In this document: one piece after another, positions 8,024 through 15,544 of the stretch
Layout of the letters: each line of letters starts with the position of its first letter
Numbering within the stretch: the stretch's first letter is position 1
Source: Candidatus Blautia pullistercoris
GTDB taxonomy: Bacteria; Bacillota; Clostridia; Lachnospirales; Lachnospiraceae
Reading direction: 5' to 3'
Assembly: GCA_019114545.1 (NCBI GenBank)
Contig: DXFG01000335.1
Coordinates: forward strand, 1 to 34,263
Length of the DNA: 34,263 nucleotides
Made by a program: the position numbers and the translations under genes
Notes under the pieces: model-generated
What the model was told of the DNA's origin: nothing
Seen by the model: only the letters and a program-made list of their open reading frames with translations
Databases searched by the model: none

Positions 8024-8920
8024 CTAAATTTCCGCTTTTTTCAGGATTCCCACCCCCATAGGATATGGCCCTGTATGTACCCCTATCGTGGCTCCGATCT
8101 GGATCTGCACCCATTCTTTTACCGGGTATCCTTTTTCCAGCAATCTCTCTTTCAGATACTCTTTAAAGGTCTTATACTCCGGCACATCCAAGCCCACGCC
8201 GGTTACCAGCAGATATTCTTCCAGATTTATTTTCTTCTTCTCCAGATACTCTATAAACATATCCACTACCTTGAGAAGAGATTTTTTTCGCCCTCGGCAC
8301 AGTTCTGTAGGCCCCAATTCCCCGTCATAATACTGGAGAAGAGGTTTGATGTTAAGAACGCTGCCTGCCAGAGAAGCTGCTTTCCCTATCCTTCCTCCGT
8401 GTTCCAGATATTTCAGATCTTTTGTACTAAAGAATATATGGCCGGTATTCCTGATCTTTTCCAGAGCTTTTACCGCCTCTTCCAGAGAAAGCCCCTGATC
8501 CCTGAGTCTCACTGCTTCCTGGACAAAAAGCCCTTGTATGGCTGTGACCAGCTGAGAATCCATTACATAGATTTCAGCCTGAGGATAGTCTTCCATAAGC
8601 TCCTCTTTAGCGTTTATAGCAGACTGCATAGAGCCGCTGAATTTTTTTGTCAGACAGATACACAGCACCGGCATTCCTCTTTTTACCAAAGGCAGAAAGG
8701 CGTCTATGTAATCCTGAACCGACGGCATAGAGGTCTTGGGGTAACACCCCTGATTATCTGCCATCTCCTGGTAGAAATCAGTAACCGCAATATCCTTTCC
8801 CTCTCTCAGATACTTTTCCCCATCAAAGGATACATAAAATGATACAATCGTGATCTGCTCCCGCTCTGTATACTTAGGCGATAAATCGCAGGAGCTGTCA
8901 CTGACAATCCCAAATTTCAT
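8024..8920 (-). CDS. DegV family fatty-acid-binding protein (FakB-like)
   Basis: 298 residues, the usual DegV length. The start MKFGIVSDSSCDL is the standard N-terminal motif, and AAGGACGGA is upstream. Further family features are the KTSMPSVQDYIDAF segment, LTKKFSGSMQSA, and the C-terminal TIGVHTGPYPMGVG. DegV/FakB proteins bind a fatty acid and present it to the FakA kinase for phosphorylation before phospholipid synthesis; no fakA is in the window. It is divergent from a TetR-type gene across a region with a perfect palindrome, which suggests that the regulator controls it, possibly in response to a lipid. Confidence 0.92.
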   Translation of the reverse strand: MKFGIVSDSSCDLSPKYTEREQITIVSFYVSFDGEKYLREGKDIAVTDFYQEMADNQGCYPKTSMPSVQDYIDAFLPLVKRGMPVLCICLTKKFSGSMQSAINAKEELMEDYPQAEIYVMDSQLVTAIQGLFVQEAVRLRDQGLSLEEAVKALEKIRNTGHIFFSTKDLKYLEHGGRIGKAASLAGSVLNIKPLLQYYDGELGPTELCRGRKKSLLKVVDMFIEYLEKKKINLEEYLLVTGVGLDVPEYKTFKEYLKERLLEKGYPVKEWVQIQIGATIGVHTGPYPMGVGILKKAEI

Positions 8921-8969
8921 TTTTCATCCGTCCTTGTCTTACTTTTTAATATCTGTTACTATCTATAGT

Positions 8970-8991
8970 AAATGTTACAATTGTAACATTT
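8970..8991. promoter_or_regulatory. Perfect 22-bp palindromic operator between degV-like and tetR-like genes
   Basis: AAATGTTACAA followed exactly by its reverse complement. A further half-site, AATTGTTACAA, lies at 9022-9032, just before the ribosome site of the TetR gene. Symmetric sites of this kind in divergent spacers are typical TetR-family operators. Confidence 0.75.
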
Positions 8992-9049
8992 TATTTTCAC
9001 AAAAACAAGACAGCGAACCCGAATTGTTACAAAAAGGAGAATTTTGTTC

Positions 9050-9607
9050 ATGAAAAACTTATCAAAAAATACCGCAAAAGAATTCACCAAAAATTGCATT
9101 ATGGATGCACTCCTTCAGCTCATGCACACCAAAGACTATGAACAGATCACAATATCTGAACTGACCCGGAAAGCCGGAGTTTCCAGAATGTCCTACTACC
9201 GCAGTTATAGCAGCAAAGACAGCATCTTGACAGACTATATGCATCGGATTTTAAAAGAATATGCAGAGGAACTGAAGGGGCCTGCCTTCCAGGCTGATTT
9301 CCAGACCTATGAACATATCCTTTGGAGTCTGAAATATCTGCAGAAATACAAAGATTACGTCCTCTGCCTGAAGAAAGCCAACCGCTCAGAAATTCTCCTC
9401 CATGGCCTGGATCTGTATATGCTCTCCGTTACAAAACCCCTGGATAAATCTGCCTTGGAAAGATATGAGCTTTATTATTATTCCGGCGCTCTTTATAATA
9501 TTTTCATGCACTGGATCGAAGACGATATGAAAGAAGACATAGAAGTTATTGCCTCTATTATATATGAACATGTACGGCACAGCCGGTTTAATGACCGAAA
9601 AAAATAA
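9050..9607 (+). CDS. TetR/AcrR-family transcriptional regulator
   Basis: 185 residues from the ATG at 9050, nine bases after AGGAGA; the TTG at 9044 used by the ORF track is too close to the ribosome site. The N-terminal helix-turn-helix is clear (ITISELTRKAGVSRMSYYRSYSSKDSIL, about 36-63). The C-terminal half is helical with aromatic-rich segments (YELYYYSGALYNIFMHWI) like ligand-binding domains of the TetR group related to dihydroxyacetone-kinase regulators. It probably binds the palindrome at 8970-8991 and controls itself and the divergent DegV gene. The ligand is unknown. Confidence 0.9.
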   Translation: MKNLSKNTAKEFTKNCIMDALLQLMHTKDYEQITISELTRKAGVSRMSYYRSYSSKDSILTDYMHRILKEYAEELKGPAFQADFQTYEHILWSLKYLQKYKDYVLCLKKANRSEILLHGLDLYMLSVTKPLDKSALERYELYYYSGALYNIFMHWIEDDMKEDIEVIASIIYEHVRHSRFNDRKK

Positions 9608-9650
9608 AAATGGCACCCTATACCGACTAAGGTTAAGGATGCCATTTCTG
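9608..9650. terminator. Bidirectional terminator hairpin
   Basis: AAATGGCACC and GGATGCCATTT form a stem with one interruption and a loop of about 19 bases, between convergent genes; it closes the lipoprotein operon. Confidence 0.7.
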
Positions 9651-9656
9651 TTCGCC

Positions 9657-10730
9657 CTATTGATTAATCTCTACGTCTCCCAGACAGCCTTCTGTTGACT
9701 GTTCCGGAGCTGCCGGTGCCTCTTCTGCCGCAGGCTGATTAATTTCCACATCACCCAGGCAGCCTTCTGTTGACTGTTCCGGTGTCTCTGGTACTGCAGG
9801 TGCTTCTTCTACAGGTGCTTCTACAGGTGCCTCTTCTACTACTGGTGCTTCTTCCACTGCAGGTGTTTCCGGTGCTGAAGAAACATAAGAATTATCTGTA
9901 TAGGAAGATTGGTCTGCTGTCGTATTATTTGCTGCTGCTTCTGCTGCTGCCTGCTCAGAAGCAGCCTGTTTTAATTCTGCCAGTTTCTGTTCTGCATCTG
10001 TTAATTTATTTAAGTTTGTTACTTTTGTTTTCTGTGCGTCAGACAGCGCATCATATGCTGCCCTGGCACTCTGTATGTTGGATTCTGACTCTACAGTCAC
10101 TTCGCCAATGGCATCAATCTGTTTTACTACTGCATCTGCTTTTTCATTGTCCGCTTTTACCATTAATTCCATTTCTTTGGTTGTAACTTCTGTATTTTCA
10201 GAAACGCTGGTATATTTCAGAAAATATACATCATCTTCAAAGCACAGAGAAGCTTCTTCCATATCTTCTATGGCAAAGGAAGAAAACTCAGCAACCGTTT
10301 GATCCTCAAAAGTCACTTGTAAGGTATATGTGAGATTAACAAGTGCATCCGCAAGCTCTGACTCCTGCTCTTCATTATTATTCTCAGCAGTAGCCTCTTC
10401 GTCCTCTAACATATAATAGAAATCAAATTCTTCGTTATTCTCTATTTTCTGTTCTGCCTTCATCATATTTGCAGGGTACTCTGCTTCATCTGAACGTTTT
10501 ACAGACAAACCTGTAATATTTTTTCCTGTTAAATTTGTCATAAGTACATGGCAGGCATCTGCACTTTCGTTACCCACGATCTGAAGTGTTTCTTCTTCTG
10601 ATGCTTCTGTTCCTTCTACTGCCTGGGGCTCCGTTTCAGATACAGCCTTCTCCTCTTTGTTTCCGCAGCCGCTGAAAACAAAGCCTGTACACAATAATAC
10701 AGCAAGTACTTTTGTAAATTGTTTTTTCAT
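9657..10730 (-). CDS. Lipoprotein with duplicated C-terminal Cys peptide
   Basis: 357 residues; ATG at 10730 with AAGGAG upstream. A lipoprotein signal is clear (VLLCTGFVFSGC, Cys22). Residues about 50-185 form an unrecognised domain (LMTNLTGKNITGLSVKRSDE ... CFEDDVYFLKYTS). A helical segment (about 195-250) of the kind ARAAYDALSDAQKTKV, common in clostridial surface proteins, follows. Then comes a Pro/Ala/Glu/Val linker, and finally two exact copies of EQSTEGCLGDVEINQ, the second at the extreme C-terminus. It is the last gene of the O-acyltransferase operon, 14 bases after the SGNH gene, so a role in that envelope process is likely but undefined. I do not recognise a characterised homologue. 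Confidence 0.85.
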   Translation of the reverse strand: MKKQFTKVLAVLLCTGFVFSGCGNKEEKAVSETEPQAVEGTEASEEETLQIVGNESADACHVLMTNLTGKNITGLSVKRSDEAEYPANMMKAEQKIENNEEFDFYYMLEDEEATAENNNEEQESELADALVNLTYTLQVTFEDQTVAEFSSFAIEDMEEASLCFEDDVYFLKYTSVSENTEVTTKEMELMVKADNEKADAVVKQIDAIGEVTVESESNIQSARAAYDALSDAQKTKVTNLNKLTDAEQKLAELKQAASEQAAAEAAANNTTADQSSYTDNSYVSSAPETPAVEEAPVVEEAPVEAPVEEAPAVPETPEQSTEGCLGDVEINQPAAEEAPAAPEQSTEGCLGDVEINQ

Positions 10731-10744
10731 GTGATTACTCCTTC

Positions 10745-12142
10745 CTATTCTTCTAACGATATATCTTCTGATGCAACAATTGCAGCATTTTCGCCATTTT
10801 TACAAATCACATTAATATGTAAAAAATCAGATGGGAGTTCTGCATAATTCAAATACATGGAATAGCCATTCCCGTTCCCGTCTTCTGTCAATGTATAGAA
10901 GGGCTTATAGGTTTTCATATTCGTCCGATCGGCATCGCTTACACAGACTACAATTTCTGTATCGTCTTCCACCAATTCCTGTTCGATACTTCCGTTAATT
11001 TCCAGATAACCGCCGCTTTTTCTGCATTCGATGGTGGAATTTGTCTGTCTTTCAGCAGCAGCCACATTATCTGTCTCCGGAGCTTCCATAATGGGAATCT
11101 CTGTAGCAAGTGCAGATATATTCCGTTCTACCCTTTCTATAATCACCACATCCGGATGATATTGGATAATATTTCCAAAATTATATGGAACCAATCTGGA
11201 AAAATATGCATTTCCATATTCCTCTGCCAAAAATGGGAGAATACTTTCTCCAAAAGAATCCCGATACATTAATAGGGATCCTTCTTTTTGAGCATTGACC
11301 GTTTCAATCCATGCATCCATATTATCAGTAACATCATTTACATACTGATACTCCCAGTCTTTCTCATAATAAAAATCTTCTTCTTTTTCTGCAGCCAGGG
11401 GATACAAAATCTCATCAATATCACCTACATGATCTGTGCGCACCTCATATGGCACATTTAAATAAGTCTCATGGTCTTTGCCGAGATAATCCAATATCTC
11501 GTTGTATGCCAGGACTGCGCCTTTATTATTCCAGTGGCTGTCTCTCTTGAAATACAAAACTTCCTCTTCATTCTGGAATGCTTCTTTCAGATCAATGAAA
11601 TGAATGTTATTTTGTTCCAGCAGTTTATTTAATCTGTCAAGATTACTATCTGTTCCCGGTTGATAATAATATGGCATATGATCGCCATACAAAGTATTCT
11701 TATTTGGTATCAACGCCAGTAAAAACTGCGAACCATTTTTTTCCATAGACTCCTGTACCAGGGATAAGTTATACACTATATTGTATAATTCCCTGTCAGA
11801 GAGTAAATCTCTTCCTGTATAATCGTTAGCTGTGCCTCCATAATATAGCCAGTCGTCTTCTCCAACGATTACCTGGTCTGTTGTACTGGTATGGAATATT
11901 TTTCCCCATATGGCAGAATTCGCAGTCAGCATCTGCAAACGAAAAGCCATATGTTCTTCAAAATAAGTACCTGCCTCTTCCAGATAGTCTGTATTATAAT
12001 TTCCATCTTCTATCAACTGCGGCCATCGGCTCATTTCTTTATTCTCTGTTGTCTCTGTAGTCATCCAAAAGCTCATCCCAACAAAGGGAACCATCAAAGC
12101 TATGATAATTAATGCAATATATGCTATATAACCTTTCTTCAT
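10745..12142 (-). CDS. AlgX/AlgJ/DltD-like SGNH-type O-acetylation protein
   Basis: 465 residues from the ATG at 12142, which has AGAGGTG upstream; an alternative ATG at 12184 overlaps the stop of the MBOAT gene (TAATG) but has a poor ribosome site. An N-terminal membrane anchor (YIAYIALIIIALMVPFVGM) places the rest outside the cell. Typical features are GEDDWLYYGG, the Asp-His pair in KRDSHWNNKGA, and the catalytic-Ser segment MYRDSFGESILPFLAEEY. Such proteins complete transfer of acetyl groups to extracellular polymers after the MBOAT partner moves them across the membrane. Adjacency to the MBOAT gene supports this. The acceptor polymer (capsule, teichoic acid or other) is not visible from sequence. 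Confidence 0.88.
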   Translation of the reverse strand: MKKGYIAYIALIIIALMVPFVGMSFWMTTETTENKEMSRWPQLIEDGNYNTDYLEEAGTYFEEHMAFRLQMLTANSAIWGKIFHTSTTDQVIVGEDDWLYYGGTANDYTGRDLLSDRELYNIVYNLSLVQESMEKNGSQFLLALIPNKNTLYGDHMPYYYQPGTDSNLDRLNKLLEQNNIHFIDLKEAFQNEEEVLYFKRDSHWNNKGAVLAYNEILDYLGKDHETYLNVPYEVRTDHVGDIDEILYPLAAEKEEDFYYEKDWEYQYVNDVTDNMDAWIETVNAQKEGSLLMYRDSFGESILPFLAEEYGNAYFSRLVPYNFGNIIQYHPDVVIIERVERNISALATEIPIMEAPETDNVAAAERQTNSTIECRKSGGYLEINGSIEQELVEDDTEIVVCVSDADRTNMKTYKPFYTLTEDGNGNGYSMYLNYAELPSDFLHINVICKNGENAAIVASEDISLEE

Positions 12143-12183
12143 GTAACACCTCTTTCGCATCAGCCATATAAATCTTTCTTTCA

Positions 12184-13590
12184 TTAAAACCTAAAATAAA
12201 TAAATGGATTATATGTACCGCTGGCAAGAGACAACATACATAAGAACAATAGTATCACAGTAAAAACATAACTTGCCGGCTGAAGAATGATTCCTATTGA
12301 CGGTTTTCTGGTCCAACACTTCTGTACCTTTTCTACCCACGGGGTACTTCCGGCAACAGCAATTATAAACATAAAAATAAACATCGGGGTCAGCTGTTCC
12401 AGTGTAAGTATCATTTTCGCAGAAGAAAAGTCCCAGCCCCAGAACATCTGTCCGATAATCTGCAATCCCTGAGTTATGGTTTCCGCACGGAATATCACAA
12501 ATCCTATACACACTACCAGAAGGGTATAAACATGCCTGAGAACCTGGGGTAATTTCTTTAAAGGCAGAATCATTTCAAAAAGCAAAAACAACCCATGGAA
12601 AAGTCCCCATATCACAAAGGTCCAGCTTGCCCCATGCCATAACCCTGTACAGAAAAACACGATAATTTTATTCATACAGGTTCGAAACATTCCCTTGCGG
12701 TTTCCGCCCAGGGGAATATACAAGTATTCCTTAAACCATGAGGACAAAGAAATATGCCATCTGCGCCAGAATTCCGTCACGCTGGCAGATATGTATGGAT
12801 AGTTGAAGTTTTCCTGAAAATGGAATCCAAACATATGGCCCAACCCTATAGCCATATCACTATATCCGCTGAAGTCATAATAAATCTGCAGCATATATGC
12901 ACCGGCACCGATCCAGGCACTGCATATATTCAATTCTGCTGGTGCTGCGTTAAATACAGCATCAGCAGTTAAGGCCATAACGTTTGAAATTAAGACTTTT
13001 TTCCCCAGGCCTATAATAAATCTATGCAATCCTTTTGCCACTTCTGTATATTCCATTTTTCTTGTGTCAATTTGCTTTTGGATGTCATAATATTTTACAA
13101 TAGGACCTGCAATTAATTGCGGGAAAAAAGAAATGTATAAAACTACATTCAAATATTTTTTCTGAGGCTCCACTTCTCTGCGATATACATCAATTACATA
13201 GGACATCGCCTGGAATGTATAAAAGGAAATACCTATAGGTAAAATAATCCCCGACTTTGGGACCGAGCTGTGGAAGATCCAGTTTCCTGTACTGATCACC
13301 ATATCGGTATATTTAAAAATCCCCAGAAATACAAGATTACATATCACAGCTGCTGCAAGCACACGTTTTCTGAATTTCTCCTGATCCCTGTCCATCAGCT
13401 TTCCAAACAGAAAATTCAGCCATGTACTTGCGAGCAGCAGCAGCACATAAACCGGTTCCCCGTATGCGTAAAACAGCACACTGGCAAAAACCAGAAAAAC
13501 GTTTTTAATTTTAATAGACGGTAAAATGCAGTATGTAAGAAAAACAATCGGTAAAAACACGCATAAAAACGTCATTGAGCTGAAAACCAT
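12184..13590 (-). CDS. MBOAT family O-acyltransferase (AlgI/DltB-like)
   Basis: 468 residues with about ten or more hydrophobic segments. Start ATG at 13590, ten bases after GAGGT. The N-terminus (MVFSSMTFLCVFLPIVF) and the segments LPIGISFYTFQAMSYVID, QLIAGPIVKYYDI, FSGYSDMAIGLGHMFGF, RRWHISLSSWFKEYLYIPLGGNRKG and TGLWHGASWTFVIWGLFHG are diagnostic; the His of LWHGAS is the expected catalytic residue. The protein should move an acyl (probably acetyl) group across the cytoplasmic membrane for the SGNH partner downstream. It lies 13 bases after the repeat/transglutaminase gene and touches the SGNH gene, forming one operon. Confidence 0.95.
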   Translation of the reverse strand: MVFSSMTFLCVFLPIVFLTYCILPSIKIKNVFLVFASVLFYAYGEPVYVLLLLASTWLNFLFGKLMDRDQEKFRKRVLAAAVICNLVFLGIFKYTDMVISTGNWIFHSSVPKSGIILPIGISFYTFQAMSYVIDVYRREVEPQKKYLNVVLYISFFPQLIAGPIVKYYDIQKQIDTRKMEYTEVAKGLHRFIIGLGKKVLISNVMALTADAVFNAAPAELNICSAWIGAGAYMLQIYYDFSGYSDMAIGLGHMFGFHFQENFNYPYISASVTEFWRRWHISLSSWFKEYLYIPLGGNRKGMFRTCMNKIIVFFCTGLWHGASWTFVIWGLFHGLFLLFEMILPLKKLPQVLRHVYTLLVVCIGFVIFRAETITQGLQIIGQMFWGWDFSSAKMILTLEQLTPMFIFMFIIAVAGSTPWVEKVQKCWTRKPSIGIILQPASYVFTVILLFLCMLSLASGTYNPFIYFRF

Positions 13591-13603
13591 ATCTATATGT
13601 ACC

Positions 13604-14947
13604 TCAACGAATATAACTCAGCAAAGCATTTCCTTTTGGCATCATATAGAAGTTTAAGTATGGACTGATTTCAGCCTGTCCTTCTGGGTCACAAATATAT
13701 CTTCCGTCAATTTCTACCCATCCGTGAGGTGTATATCCTCCGCCTCGTCTCGTCACCTGACCTTCTACATATTCCGCATCATATCCCAGGTATTTTGCAA
13801 GATAATAAAATGCACCTGCATAACTGTAGCAATTGCCTCTATGATTCTGGAATGCCATCATTGAATACCACTGGCATCTTGTATAACCGTCTGGCGGTGT
13901 TATGTGCCCATTATGGCGCTCATAAGACATATTATTTACTACCCAGTTAAAGCAGGCTCTCAAATCTCTTCCTACTTCGGAGTAAACTTGTTCTGTGTAT
14001 TCACGAAGCTTAGCCTCTTCCGGATCAGATTCAGACCAATTCACCTTACCGTTTACTATATAATGAGAACCATTGGCATCTTCCATTAATCCGGTATAAC
14101 CGCTGTTAAGTCCTCCGTTTTGAATATACCATTGGCCATCTTCTTTCTCAGCCAAGCCTGTATAGTTCCAATCCAGAGCTCCGTTTTGAACGTACCACCA
14201 GCCGCTTTCATTTTCTACTAAGCCTGTATAGTTCCAGTCCAATGCGCCCTGATTAATATACCACCAGCCATTCTCATTCTGGGCCAAGCCTGTATAGTTC
14301 CAATCCAGGGCTCCATTATTGATATACCACCAGCCGTACTCATTCTGGGCTACTCCTGTGTAATCCCAGTTCAACCAGCCATTGTTGATATACCACCAGC
14401 CATACTCGTTCTGGGCTACTCCCGTATAATCCCAATTCAGCCAGCCATCGTTAATATACCACCAGCCGTTCTCGTTCTGGGCCACTCCCGTATAAGTCCA
14501 GTCCAATGCGCCGTGATTAACATACCACCAGCCATTCTCGTTCTGGACCACTCCCGTATAATTCCAGTCTAACGCACCACAATTAATATACCACCAGCCG
14601 TTTTCATTCTCTACCAAACCTGTATAGGTCCAGTCCACCGCTCCGTGGTTAATATACCACCAGCCATTTTCATTCTCTGCCAAGCCTGTATAATCCCAGT
14701 CTAAATAACCATCTCGGATATACCACCAGCCATTTTCATTCTGGGCTACTCCCGTATAGCTGGTATTTACCTGGTCGCCATTTTTCACACACCAGTTGCC
14801 GCTGGCATCATCCCAAACCACAACATTCGGATTTTCAGATGATTCTGTGCCTTCCGCTCTTACCTCATCGGCACAGCACCATATGATGCCGATGGATGCT
14901 GCAAGAGTACTGCAGATCATAAAGTTCTTCATCATGTTTTTTTTCAT
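13604..14947 (-). CDS. Secreted repeat protein with C-terminal transglutaminase-like domain
   Basis: 447 residues; ATG at 14947 with GGAGAGG upstream. A signal peptide (about 1-32, ending VRAEG) is followed by twelve units of about 22 residues with the consensus NENGWWYINxGALDWNYTG; the first and last two are degenerate. These resemble clostridial cell-wall or choline-binding type aromatic repeats. Residues about 310-447 look like a transglutaminase/cysteine-protease core: Cys in RGNCYSYAGAF, His in TPHGWVEIDG, Asp in YICDPEG. The protein is probably surface-bound and either cross-links or cleaves peptides; which one cannot be told from sequence. It is the first gene of the O-acyltransferase operon. 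Confidence 0.88.
   Translation of the reverse strand: MKKNMMKNFMICSTLAASIGIIWCCADEVRAEGTESSENPNVVVWDDASGNWCVKNGDQVNTSYTGVAQNENGWWYIRDGYLDWDYTGLAENENGWWYINHGAVDWTYTGLVENENGWWYINCGALDWNYTGVVQNENGWWYVNHGALDWTYTGVAQNENGWWYINDGWLNWDYTGVAQNEYGWWYINNGWLNWDYTGVAQNEYGWWYINNGALDWNYTGLAQNENGWWYINQGALDWNYTGLVENESGWWYVQNGALDWNYTGLAEKEDGQWYIQNGGLNSGYTGLMEDANGSHYIVNGKVNWSESDPEEAKLREYTEQVYSEVGRDLRACFNWVVNNMSYERHNGHITPPDGYTRCQWYSMMAFQNHRGNCYSYAGAFYYLAKYLGYDAEYVEGQVTRRGGGYTPHGWVEIDGRYICDPEGQAEISPYLNFYMMPKGNALLSYIR
14039..14809 (-). repeat. Twelve 66-bp tandem repeats (22-residue aromatic units)
   Basis: Regular period of 66 bases in the surface-protein gene. Nine central units keep the GWWY motif; the terminal ones read SGNWCVKNG, DGQWYIQNG and NGSHYIVNG. 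Confidence 0.92.
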
Positions 14948-15026
14948 CTTTTTCTTCCTCTCCTTATTTTTGGCAGCGTCAAAACTACCGGTTTTTTATA
15001 ATAAAATATAATAAACCCTTCATTTT

Positions 15027-15064
15027 AAGGGAAGTCTGCAATAAAAAAAGCATTGACCTCCCTT
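15027..15064 (-). other. Stem-loop in the leader of the surface-protein operon
   Basis: Minus strand AAGGGAGGTC pairs with GACTTCCCTT (one G-U), with an inner TGC/GCA pairing and a T-rich loop. The 3' arm is not followed by a T tract, so it is not an obvious terminator. It lies about 80 bases upstream of the gene start and contains a ribosome-site-like GGGAGG. The rest of 14948-15168 holds no gene I can support. Confidence 0.45.
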
Positions 15065-15168
15065 TTCTGATATAATGTCCGTGATAAAACTTCAATCAAA
15101 TCAAAGGTGGTAATGCTCATGGGCATTATACAATATTTACTCTCTATCATCCAAATCTGACACAAAAG

Positions 15169-15255
15169 TGCCGCAGACCGGAATCGAACCGGTACGGGAG
15201 TATAAGTCCCGCAGGATTTTAAGTCCTGTGCGTCTGCCAGTTCCGCCACTGCGGC
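15169..15255 (-). tRNA. tRNA-Leu (anticodon TAA)
   Basis: Acceptor GCCGCAG/CTGCGGC, class II long variable arm, anticodon loop CTTAAAA with TAA at 15219-15221, T arm GGTTCGATTCC. The discriminator is A and CCA is not encoded. ORFs called across this region are shadows. Confidence 0.96.
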
Positions 15256-15325
15256 ATTTTGTACTTTCGGTTTACCGCAAAGGGCATACGCACAAAGTAC
15301 TGTCCCTTTTAACTTACTTGTACAA

Positions 15326-15407
15326 TGGGCGATGGTGGATTCGAACCACCGAAGGCTTTGCCAGCAGATTTACAGTCTGTCCCCTTTGGCCACTCGGGAA
15401 ATCGCCC
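15326..15407 (-). tRNA. tRNA-Tyr (anticodon GTA)
   Basis: Acceptor GGGCGAT/ATCGCCC, long variable arm, anticodon loop CTGTAAA with GTA at 15371-15373, T arm GGTTCGAATCC. The top of the anticodon stem reads ACAGA/TCTGC, an A-C mismatch where G-C is common. CCA is not encoded. Probably co-transcribed with tRNA-Leu. Confidence 0.96.
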
Positions 15408-15435
15408 GTATTATTTTTGATTTTCACACAAAAAA

Positions 15436-15463
15436 ATTATAGCATACCCTTACAAAATTGCAA
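15436..15463 (-). promoter_or_regulatory. Promoter of the tRNA-Tyr/tRNA-Leu unit
   Basis: Minus strand TTGCAA, 16-base spacer, extended -10 TGCTATAAT, ending 28 bases before tRNA-Tyr. Confidence 0.75.
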
Positions 15464-15502
15464 GTATTTTTGCCTCCCATTTACAGAGGAATTTACAGAT
15501 TG

Positions 15503-15526
15503 ATCCCCGCTGCCGGCAGCGGGGAT
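15503..15526. repeat. Perfect 24-bp GC-rich palindrome
   Basis: ATCCCCGCTGCC followed directly by its reverse complement, 19 bases after the amylase stop. It would form a strong hairpin at the 3' end of that transcript, but neither side has a clear T tract, so a terminator role is possible rather than certain. Confidence 0.75.
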
Positions 15527-15544
15527 ATTGGTTTCTGCGCTTCT

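Noticed and set aside
9725-9732. TGCCGCAG matching the 3' end of tRNA-Leu, a possible attachment-site copy
   Set aside because: Only eight bases, lies inside the lipoprotein coding sequence, and no integrase gene is present.
14039-14809. Regular repeats suggesting a CRISPR array
   Set aside because: The repeats are contiguous 66-base coding units without spacers and keep an open reading frame.
15025-15249. 74-residue minus-strand ORF (MAELADAQDLKSCG)
   Set aside because: It is the translation of tRNA-Leu sequence and is a common false call.
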